Below are positions 54,263 through 60,600 of a stretch of 64,000 nucleotides of DNA, one piece after another. The stretch is taken from contig JAMPIB010000008.1 of assembly GCA_023663085.1 (NCBI GenBank), forward strand, positions 1 to 64,000, given 5' to 3'. The stretch is from Ruminococcus sp. (GTDB taxonomy: Bacteria; Bacillota; Clostridia; Lachnospirales; Lachnospiraceae). The notes beneath the pieces are model-generated. The model worked only from the letters and a program-made list of their open reading frames with translations. It was not told the DNA's origin and searched no databases. Both the position numbers and the translations under genes were made by a program. The first letter of the stretch is position 1; every line of letters starts with the position of its first letter.

Positions 54263-56197
54263 GTGGCAACAAATGATTATATCGCGGCACTGAAACAGGG
54301 AAGGAAAAGTTATCAGTCTGCGCTTACGAAAGGTGAGTATCCTTACCTTCCGGTACTGGACGATCTTATGTCTTATACAGAGGTCGCCCTTATGGACAAT
54401 CTGGGGATCATTGATATCCCGCTTTCTAAGATCATCGGCACCAAAACGGCGGGCCGGACGAACGCTTTCGCCCATAACTTCATGCCGCTTCTGCCGGAGG
54501 AATCGGAGTTTGGTATGAAATGGGCGTCTCTTTATGACCATCAGATAGAAGAAGGGATCAGAGACCCCATCGTAGCTTATGAATTTATGGGGCAGTTCTA
54601 TGTGCAGGAGGGTAACAAGCGTGTCAGCGTCATGAAATACCTGCAGACATACAGCATCCCCGGCAGCGTCACCCGTCTGGTTCCCAGAAAATCGGATGAT
54701 AAGGAAAATAAACTGTATTATGAATTTCTGGAGTTTTACGAGGTTTCCCAGAGTTACGACGTCTGGTTCACCAAAGAGGGCAGTTACAAAAAACTGCTGA
54801 AACTCATGGATAAAAAAGAAGACGAACCCTGGGATGACGACGATAAGTCCACTTTCCATGTGGCCACCTATAATTTCGCAGAAGCCTTTAAAAAAGCGCA
54901 TGGCACGAAGTTAGACCTGTCGGTCTCCGACGCTTTTCTGGTCTATATGGAGATCTACGGCTATGAGCAGGTCAAAAACGAGACCGAGAATGAAATGTAT
55001 CAGGCGCTCCAGAAAATGTGGACCGAGATCACGTTAGCGGATAAGGGCGGACAGGTGGAACTTGTCCAGAACCCGGAAGAGAATAAATCGTCTCTCTTTA
55101 ACCGCCTGATCCCTTCGGGGAACATCTCTCCGGAATCGTTAAAAATAGCCTTTATTTATACGAAAACAACCGAAACTTCAAGCTGGGCCTATGCGCATGA
55201 ATTGGGTCGGATGTACATAGAACAGGTCTATGAGGGCAAAATAAAGACAATGGCTTTTGATAAGGCCGATTCCGACGAGGAAGTGGAAAATGCCATCAAT
55301 CAGGCTATCGATGAAGGCTGTAACCTGATCTTCACGACAGCCACACAAATGGTCAACCAGAGCGTCCGTTCCGCCATTCTGTATCCGAAAGTCAAAATTT
55401 ACAACTGCTCCATTAAAATGTCCTACTCTTCTATTTGTACTTATTATGCAAGGATGTACGAATCGAAGTTTTTGATGGGCGCTATCGCCGCGGCCTTATC
55501 CCGTACCGACAGGCTCGGATACGTGGCCGATTATCCGATCTACGGAACGATAGCCAACATCAATGCCTTCGCGCTCGGCGCCAAGATGATAAAGCCTTAC
55601 GTGGAAATATATCTGGAATGGTCCAAGATCAAAGGACAGGATGCCAGAGAGCGGTTGAAACAGGAAGGTATCGTCTTTGTTTCCGACAGCGATATGATAA
55701 CCCCTGAACACGCCTCCCGCGAGTACGGACTTTATGCCAAAAAAGAAGACGGCTCTCTGGAGAATCTGGCTACGCCGATCTGGCACTGGGGCAAGTTCTA
55801 CGAACGTATTATCAAAAATATCTGTAATGGTAACACGGAGGCCAATGCGCAAAAGGGGAAAAAAGCTGTCAACTACTGGTGGGGCATGTCCGCCGACGTC
55901 ATAGACGTGATCTGCTCTAAAGATATGCCGCACGGCACACACCGACTGATTGAATTTTTAAAAAGCTCTATCCGCGCAGGCGTATTTCATCCTTTTGACG
56001 GGCCTATCTACTGTAAGGATGGGATCATACGCTGCGAAGAGGGAAAAAGTCTGGAACCGGACGAGATCATCACTATGGACTGGCTTGCGGAAAATGTGAT
56101 CGGACGCATTCCCGAAATAGAAGAACTTACGGAGGAAGCTCAGGCGCTTGTACGGCTTCAGGGCATTAAGATTGATGAAAACAACACCGACAAATAA
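54263..56197 (+). CDS. Cytoplasmic fusion of a ParB-like domain and a BMP domain
   Basis: The 644-residue protein has no signal peptide or membrane segment. Residues 50-130 look like a ParB/Srx-type fold (IPLSKIIGT, RDPIVAYEFMGQFYVQEGNKR), with the EGNKR motif typical of ParB-like nucleotidase or DNA-binding domains. Residues about 288-600 form a BMP/PnrA-like sugar or nucleoside binding domain (IAFIYTKTTETSSWAYAHELG, YARMYESKFLMGAIAAALSRT, YGTIANINAFALGAKM). BMP domains normally bind purine nucleosides outside the cell, so a cytoplasmic version suggests a regulator or sensor. The start is GTG after GAGGAGG. The 3' end overlaps a metallophosphoesterase gene. The function is not known. Confidence 0.8.
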   Translation: MATNDYIAALKQGRKSYQSALTKGEYPYLPVLDDLMSYTEVALMDNLGIIDIPLSKIIGTKTAGRTNAFAHNFMPLLPEESEFGMKWASLYDHQIEEGIRDPIVAYEFMGQFYVQEGNKRVSVMKYLQTYSIPGSVTRLVPRKSDDKENKLYYEFLEFYEVSQSYDVWFTKEGSYKKLLKLMDKKEDEPWDDDDKSTFHVATYNFAEAFKKAHGTKLDLSVSDAFLVYMEIYGYEQVKNETENEMYQALQKMWTEITLADKGGQVELVQNPEENKSSLFNRLIPSGNISPESLKIAFIYTKTTETSSWAYAHELGRMYIEQVYEGKIKTMAFDKADSDEEVENAINQAIDEGCNLIFTTATQMVNQSVRSAILYPKVKIYNCSIKMSYSSICTYYARMYESKFLMGAIAAALSRTDRLGYVADYPIYGTIANINAFALGAKMIKPYVEIYLEWSKIKGQDARERLKQEGIVFVSDSDMITPEHASREYGLYAKKEDGSLENLATPIWHWGKFYERIIKNICNGNTEANAQKGKKAVNYWWGMSADVIDVICSKDMPHGTHRLIEFLKSSIRAGVFHPFDGPIYCKDGIIRCEEGKSLEPDEIITMDWLAENVIGRIPEIEELTEEAQALVRLQGIKIDENNTDK

Positions 56198-56831
56198 ACC
56201 AGTGAATATACTGTTACTTGCCGATCAAAAATCAAAATTTCTATATGACTTCTATGAACCGGACAAAGTAAAGGACGTTGATCTCATTATTTCCTGCGGC
56301 GATCTGCCCGCGGAATATCTGAGTTTCTTTGTTACGCTGTGCAATGTTCCTTTACTTTATGTGCGGGGGAATCATGACACCCGTTATGATGAAAAGCCGC
56401 CGGAAGGCTGCATCTGTATTGAAGATGATATTTATGTGCACGAGGGGATACGCATTCTCGGCCTGGGCGGTTCTATGGAGTATATTCCCCGCTCTCCGGG
56501 TCAGTATACGGAACAGAAAATGAAACAGCGGGTCAGAAAACTGAAATTTAAGTTATGGAAACACAAGGGTTTCGATATCCTTGTGTCCCACGCGCCCGCT
56601 TATCACATCAATGATATGGAAGACCTGCCCCATCGGGGGTTTCAGATCTTCCGTACTCTGATGGAAAAATATGAGCCTAAATTCTTTTTCCACGGCCATG
56701 TGCACGCCAATTACGGCCGTAATTTTAAAAGAACCGACACTTACGCCAAGACGACGATCATCAATGCTTACGATTACTATATTGTGAAGTATTCACCGGA
56801 AGAGAGGGCGGCTGAGGTGAATGCGGTGTAG
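56175..56831 (+). CDS. Metallophosphoesterase, calcineurin-like
   Basis: The 218-residue protein has the calcineurin-like phosphoesterase pattern: ILLLADQKSKFLYD (the motif I His is replaced by Gln), IISCGDLPAEYL, VRGNHDTRYD, SHAPAYHIND and HGHVHANYG. Substrates of this branch are unknown. It overlaps the preceding gene by 23 bases and is in a different frame, so the two are translationally linked. I chose the ATG at 56175; a TTG at 56148 with GGAGGAAGC upstream is an alternative. The pairing suggests that the phosphoesterase acts on, or under control of, the ligand bound by the upstream fusion protein. Confidence 0.85.
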   Translation: MKTTPTNKPVNILLLADQKSKFLYDFYEPDKVKDVDLIISCGDLPAEYLSFFVTLCNVPLLYVRGNHDTRYDEKPPEGCICIEDDIYVHEGIRILGLGGSMEYIPRSPGQYTEQKMKQRVRKLKFKLWKHKGFDILVSHAPAYHINDMEDLPHRGFQIFRTLMEKYEPKFFFHGHVHANYGRNFKRTDTYAKTTIINAYDYYIVKYSPEERAAEVNAV

Positions 56832-56852
56832 CGTTATGTGGTACGCTTTCTA

Positions 56853-57211
56853 TTATAGTTTACCGTTTTTCAAATTCTTTGACAGATAAAGAACCAAATC
56901 ATCATCATTACGACACGGTGCATATTGCGGGCATATCCCATCTCCATACCAAAGGCCGCTCCCATCAGGGATATACCCGCGCTTGACATACATGCGCTGT
57001 GCACTCCCATATCCGTTATGTACCCCGCTATATGTCCTTTATATTCAGCCAGAAATGCTATCGCCTTTCCTTCGTCACGTTCCCGCAAGCGCATCTCATA
57101 TTTATCCGCTGCAGCATTCCACCCCTGCTCCCTTTCACCGCGCACGATGCCCTCCACATCCTCCGGCTTCATATCCCGGATAAGGATATTTTCATCCTGA
57201 TAATAAATCAT
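56853..57211 (-). pseudogene. GNAT acetyltransferase pseudogene
   Basis: The frame from the ATG at 57211 gives a normal GNAT start (MIYYQDENILIRDMKPEDVE) up to HIAGYI, then shifts. In the next frame the sequence continues as VHNGYGSAQRMYVKRGYIPD and ends with NDDDLVLYLSKNLKN, the usual C-terminal part of this GNAT type. The central acetyl-CoA binding part, roughly 50 residues, is missing at the junction near 57015-57025. So an internal deletion plus a frameshift broke the gene. A second 5' remnant of the same gene lies at 57743-57799. Confidence 0.75.
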
Positions 57212-57212
57212 A

Positions 57213-57321
57213 TTACAAATCCTTCCTATTGTAAATGCTCCACGACGCCGTTAAGAAAAAATAAAATCACACGTGTATTTATTATGACCATTGTAACAAA
57301 TACTTTTCCTTCTGTAAAGAT
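57213..57321 (-). pseudogene. 3' remnant of an ABC permease gene
   Basis: Read on the minus strand it encodes IFTEGKVFVTMVIINTRVIL and, after a one-base shift, W(S)IYNRKDL stop, matching the C-terminus of the intact permease at 57816-58670 (IFTEGKVSVAMVIISTCVIL...WRIYNRKDL). The DNA at 57189-57221 is identical to 57777-57809, and 57300-57321 to 57902-57923. Confidence 0.75.
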
Positions 57322-57334
57322 TTGCTGTCGCACC

Positions 57335-57362
57335 TTGCAAAAACTTGTCGCTATGATAGAAT
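57335..57362 (+). promoter_or_regulatory. Promoter of the type I toxin mRNA
   Basis: TTGCAA (57335-57340), 16 bases and TAGAAT (57357-57362). Transcription should start near 57369, at GGTGTTACC. Confidence 0.55.
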
Positions 57363-57453
57363 ATATATGGGTGTTACCAAAACGGGTAGCGGTTCGCCTT
57401 TTGCCAGAATGAGTACATTTTGAGAACTTCCAGTACCAGAGGAGGGGATATAT

Positions 57454-57576
57454 ATGGAAAATAAAGTGAAAGGTAAGCTATTGGTGTTCGGAAATGATGC
57501 AAGAGACAGCTTCACTGCTCTTGGATTTTGCCGGTATTGTAGTGACGGTAATCAGTATCATTGTCACGTTGATTAG
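57454..57576 (+). CDS. Short upstream frame with a strong ribosome site
   Basis: An ATG at 57454 six bases after GGAGGGG opens a 40-codon frame (MENKVKGKLL...) that overlaps the toxin frame out of register. It may be a leader that couples translation of the toxin, or the sign of a frameshift that separated the start from the toxin. I cannot tell which. Confidence 0.35.
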   Translation: MENKVKGKLLVFGNDARDSFTALGFCRYCSDGNQYHCHVD

Positions 57577-57637
57577 TATCCGGCAGTCTAGCAGAAATAA
57601 AAGGCATCAAAAAAGCAACCGCTCCGACCAAAGTTAG
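57494..57637 (+). CDS. Small hydrophobic type I toxin (holin-like)
   Basis: The 47-residue peptide has one hydrophobic helix (LLLDFAGIVVTVISIIVTLI) and a basic tail (RQSSRNKRHQKSNRSDQS). This is the pattern of TxpA/BsrG and holin-like (Hol-Tox) toxins, which damage the membrane when freed from an antisense RNA. The ATG at 57494 has no good ribosome site of its own. A bidirectional terminator covers its end, an antisense promoter faces it from the right, and inverted repeats of about 30 bases flank the unit. Confidence 0.7.
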   Translation: MMQETASLLLDFAGIVVTVISIIVTLISIRQSSRNKRHQKSNRSDQS

Positions 57638-57648
57638 GTTGCTTTTTT
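57609..57648. terminator. Bidirectional terminator shared by toxin mRNA and antisense RNA
   Basis: AAAAAAGCAACC (57609-57620) pairs with GGTTGCTTTTTT (57637-57648). T-runs occur on both strands. Confidence 0.85.
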
Positions 57649-57699
57649 AATTAGCACATAACCAAGGCGAACCGTTGCTTTACGGTAACACCTTTTCTA
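57609..57699 (-). ncRNA. Antisense RNA antitoxin
   Basis: A minus-strand RNA of about 90 bases would start near 57699, carry ACCG...CGGT at its 5' end and stop at the shared terminator, overlapping the last codons of the toxin frame. Its 5' sequence (GGTGTTACC...CGGTTCGCCTT) matches the toxin mRNA 5' end, as in convergent type I systems with shared repeats. Confidence 0.6.
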
Positions 57700-57705
57700 T
57701 AAAAC

Positions 57706-57734
57706 ATCTTAACACTTATCACCACTTCCGTCAA
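57706..57734 (-). promoter_or_regulatory. Promoter of the antisense RNA
   Basis: On the minus strand TTGACG (57734-57729), 17 bases and TAAGAT (57711-57706). Confidence 0.7.
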
Positions 57735-57742
57735 TAAATTTT

Positions 57743-57799
57743 TCATGTTCTGGATAAAATGATTCGGATATGAATTTTTTCATCCTGATAATAAATCAT
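57743..57799 (-). pseudogene. 5' remnant of the GNAT gene, second copy
   Basis: The frame MIYYQDEKIHIRIILSRT ends in a stop; the first seven residues equal the GNAT start at 57211, and HIR aligns with LIR. It follows the intact permease stop by 16 bases, showing that permease and GNAT genes were once adjacent here. Confidence 0.65.
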
Positions 57800-57815
57800 A
57801 TTACAAATCTTTCTA

Positions 57816-58670
57816 TCATAAATCCTTCCTATTATAAATTCTCCATGCCGCCAGCAAGGAAAATAAAATAACACATGTACTTATTATGACCATGGCAACC
57901 GATACTTTTCCTTCTGTAAAGATATCCGCCGCGTTGGCAAAATAAAACGGCGTGATGTACTTAAGTTTCTCAATAGCCGGTAGGATACGGCACATCATAT
58001 CCATGGCAAAAAAAACAATCGCGATACCGAGGCCTATGCCTGTCATGGTTTTCCTGATACAGACAGAAATCAGGAAACATATTGTCCCAATCTCCAGCTG
58101 CATGAGCGCCGCCGCCAGCAGATAGCACAGCATTTCCCGTCCGCACAGTTCTTCTTTCATCAGGATAAAACCCAGTGAATACAGTCCTGCGCATATGAAA
58201 TTAAGAAGAAATATATTGGTAACAAGTGTTATGTATTTATAAAGCAACAGTTTTCCCCGTGTAATCGGCAATACATTCAGAAAATCTACCGTATGAGCAC
58301 CCTGCTCCTTAGAAATCAGTCCGATTCCTAAAGCCGCCGCATACATAGCGCCGCCCAGACTATGCAGCATGGCAATCTCGGTGGCAAAATATCCCCGCAT
58401 CGTAGCTAACGACATCTTATCCATACCCAGCGCCGCGGACATCGCTCCCAGCTCAGAGAAAGAATCTGCGATTCCCTGAATCTCCCCTTCCAGACTGCCA
58501 TATAATAAAATGCAGCCAAAACAGCCGAGTCCCACGCACAAAGTCCAGATCAGAAAGCTTTTCAGACTGCGTTTCATCTCATGCCGGTACAATACAGCTG
58601 TATACCCAACGGCCTTATACTTTGCAGTCTTATACTTTGCAGTCTTATACTCCACAGTCTTAAACCTCAT
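57816..58670 (-). CDS. ABC-2 type permease
   Basis: The 284-residue protein has about six membrane segments and the layout of ABC-2 permeases: HEMKRSLKSFLIW, then GYFATEIAMLHSLGGAMYAA and GKLLLYKYITLVTNIFLLN. With the ATPase it probably exports a peptide, lipid or drug. I chose the ATG at 58670, which overlaps the ATPase stop by 11 bases; the frame is open upstream. Its first residues (KTAKY, KTAKY, KAVGY) come from a 15-base tandem repeat and look like a recent extension of the usual start. Confidence 0.82.
   Translation of the reverse strand: MRFKTVEYKTAKYKTAKYKAVGYTAVLYRHEMKRSLKSFLIWTLCVGLGCFGCILLYGSLEGEIQGIADSFSELGAMSAALGMDKMSLATMRGYFATEIAMLHSLGGAMYAAALGIGLISKEQGAHTVDFLNVLPITRGKLLLYKYITLVTNIFLLNFICAGLYSLGFILMKEELCGREMLCYLLAAALMQLEIGTICFLISVCIRKTMTGIGLGIAIVFFAMDMMCRILPAIEKLKYITPFYFANAADIFTEGKVSVAMVIISTCVILFSLLAAWRIYNRKDL
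58606..58665 (-). repeat. 15-base tandem repeat at the ATPase/permease junction
   Basis: Four units: 58606, 58621, 58636 and 58651, the middle two identical (TTTGCAGTCTTATAC on the plus strand). They span the ATPase stop codon and add lysine/tyrosine repeats to the permease. Confidence 0.85.
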
Positions 58671-59514
58671 CCGCCTGCTCCTCCTCCCCGTAATAGTGCA
58701 TGAATATCTCTTCCAACGACGGTTCCGTGATGGTGATATCTTCGATATGATGTCCGGCAAATCCGGCGAACAGTTCATCCAGATCACCCTGCCAGACAAA
58801 GTTCTCTTCCCTGCCGTCTTGTATCATATGGATACGCTTGGCGCTGCTTTTTGTCAGATTTTCCACACTGTCACAGCGTACCAGCTTTCCTTCTTTAATG
58901 ATGGCGGCATGTTTACAGTACTTTTTCACCTCTGATAAGACATGCGATGAAAGAAAACAGGTCGTTCCCTGCTCGTGATACTCTAAGATCAGCCGGAAAA
59001 ATTCAGCCTGCATCAGCGGATCGAGGCCGCTTGTCGGCTCGTCAAAGATAAAAAGCCGCGGTTTATGCTGCATGGCACAGACAATGCTGACTTTCTTACG
59101 GTTTCCCAGCGAGAGTTCTCCGATTTTTTTCTCCTGTTCCAAGGACAGACGTTTGCAGAGCATGGCGGCTTCGCTCGTACAGTCCATTCCCCGCATATCC
59201 GCCGCCAGACGGATCACATCTCTTACTTTCATGTCGTCATAAAACATCGCTTCGGCGGGCATATAGCCTATTTGCCGCAGGATTTCCACGGAGCGGGTCT
59301 GCACATCCATGCCGAAAATCTCCGCATGTCCGCTCTGAAATTTAAGCAGGCCGAGAAGGGAGCGGATGGTCGTGGACTTGCCAGCACCGTTGGGCCCCAG
59401 AAATCCGAAGATATCGCCTGTGGGAACTTGCAGGGAGAGATCGTTGACGCCGCGGTGCGGACCGTAGGTTTTGGTAAGGTTATGAATGGAGATTGCGACG
59501 GAGGGAGTTTGCAT
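58660..59514 (-). CDS. ABC transporter ATPase
   Basis: The 284-residue ATPase has Walker A GPNGAGKSTTIRSLLG, signature LSLGNRKKVSIV, Walker B LFIFDEPTSGLDP and the switch SSHVLSEV. It is of the bacitracin/lantibiotic or lipid exporter type (CcmA/BcrA-like). It follows the DUF3021 gene by 15 bases and precedes the permease, in the LytTR-controlled operon. Confidence 0.95.
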   Translation of the reverse strand: MQTPSVAISIHNLTKTYGPHRGVNDLSLQVPTGDIFGFLGPNGAGKSTTIRSLLGLLKFQSGHAEIFGMDVQTRSVEILRQIGYMPAEAMFYDDMKVRDVIRLAADMRGMDCTSEAAMLCKRLSLEQEKKIGELSLGNRKKVSIVCAMQHKPRLFIFDEPTSGLDPLMQAEFFRLILEYHEQGTTCFLSSHVLSEVKKYCKHAAIIKEGKLVRCDSVENLTKSSAKRIHMIQDGREENFVWQGDLDELFAGFAGHHIEDITITEPSLEEIFMHYYGEEEQADEV

Positions 59515-59529
59515 AATAAAAATCCTTTC

Positions 59530-59982
59530 TTAGTTGTTGTGGATGCCTTTCCGGTTCTTGAAGTGTTCCAACTCACGGTTGAGCAAAGCGGTGTCGATGT
59601 CACGTTTTAGTTTGTAGATTAAGAAAACGCAGGTGTAGGTCAGGAGCATGTAGGCGAAAAAGCAGAGCGTGGCGGTTCTGTTTTTATCAAACCAGCTTAG
59701 GGCATAGCTTACGGTTGTATAGATTGCAGAACACAAAACCGACATTATTGTCACATTTTTATCAAAGCGTTCCGCTTCGTCAAAGTTTTTCAGGACATAT
59801 ACCTGCAGATAACTCATGGCGTAGGCGGTAAGGACAATCTCCGCCATCTGCGGGATGCTGGCATAAAAGCTGCCCTGCAAAATACAGTACAGGAAATAGT
59901 AAAATAAAATGATGGCAAAATACAGGCAGGCTTTGATCTCAATGCCGATTTCCAAAGACAGGAACTTTTTCCATTTCTCCAT
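59530..59982 (-). CDS. DUF3021 family membrane protein
   Basis: The 150-residue protein has four membrane segments (FAIILFYYFLYCIL, IVLTAYAMSYLQVYVL, ATLCFFAYMLLTYTC). It fits DUF3021, a family found next to LytTR regulators and ABC exporters and thought to act as a membrane sensor or inhibitor of the regulator. Its start overlaps the LytTR stop (TAATG). The role is inferred from context. Confidence 0.75.
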   Translation of the reverse strand: MEKWKKFLSLEIGIEIKACLYFAIILFYYFLYCILQGSFYASIPQMAEIVLTAYAMSYLQVYVLKNFDEAERFDKNVTIMSVLCSAIYTTVSYALSWFDKNRTATLCFFAYMLLTYTCVFLIYKLKRDIDTALLNRELEHFKNRKGIHNN

Positions 59983-60422
59983 TACATTTCCCCCTTTAAG
60001 ATATTTCTAAGCTGTTTCGCATAGTGTCTGGATATCACGATATGTTCTTCGTTATCTAACGCGGCGTCAATCCGGCTGGCGGACATACTTTTCAGTCTGC
60101 GGATACGGTAGATGTTCAAGATCATGGACTTACTGCATCTGAAAAAACCGTGGTCGGCATAAAGCGTCTCGAAATGGAACAGCGTCAGGTTAGTGCGGTA
60201 TACGTCATTTCCCGTATAAAGAAAAGTGGTTCCGTCCACGCTCTCCACATAGATGATATCGGGAAGGTTTAACAATATCTGCTGGCCGTCTTTTAGCACA
60301 AGCAGTTTCTCGCTCTGTCCTTCCACGTATCTGACGATATCTTCGATACGCTCCGTCATCTGTCGGTATCTGATGACGGCTTCTTCGTTTCCTTCCTGAA
60401 TCTGTTGTAATGTAACCTTCAT
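59982..60422 (-). CDS. LytTR family DNA-binding regulator
   Basis: The 146-residue protein has a C-terminal LytTR domain (LPDIIYVESVDGTTFLYTG, HGFFRCSKSMILNIYRI) and no receiver domain. LytTR proteins bind direct repeats and here likely control their own operon with the membrane protein and exporter. GGGAGG precedes the ATG. Confidence 0.9.
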   Translation of the reverse strand: MKVTLQQIQEGNEEAVIRYRQMTERIEDIVRYVEGQSEKLLVLKDGQQILLNLPDIIYVESVDGTTFLYTGNDVYRTNLTLFHFETLYADHGFFRCSKSMILNIYRIRRLKSMSASRIDAALDNEEHIVISRHYAKQLRNILKGEM

Positions 60423-60452
60423 GAACGCCTCCCGGATTGTCGTGTTACACTC

Positions 60453-60481
60453 TTTATACCTTTTTTTGCATAAAAAAACAA
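60453..60481 (-). promoter_or_regulatory. Promoter of the LytTR-DUF3021-ABC operon
   Basis: On the minus strand TTGTTT (60481-60476), 17 bases and TATAAA (60458-60453), about 31 bases before the start. Confidence 0.6.
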
Positions 60482-60525
60482 GCGTTTTTCTATAAGCTGC
60501 AATTTTGAGGCCCTAACATGCAGAA

Positions 60526-60547
60526 GCGCAGGCCATACGGCCCGCGC
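60526..60547 (-). terminator. Hairpin after the solute-binding lipoprotein gene
   Basis: GCGC-A-GGCC (60526-60534) pairs with GGCC-C-GCGC (60539-60547), with one mismatch and a four-base loop. The T-run is weak, so it is only a candidate. Confidence 0.35.
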
Positions 60548-60600
60548 CCTGAAAATTTATCATGTCATTTTCCGTCTGAAAGCTACAGCATCTATAACGA

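Noticed and set aside
54257..54901. Open frame of 214 codons on the minus strand
   Set aside because: It is antisense to the ParB-like/BMP gene, has no clear binding site, and its protein is not family-like.
57189..57809. Transposon carrying the toxin unit
   Set aside because: The flanking repeats are coding remnants of permease and GNAT genes, not transposon ends, and there is no transposase.
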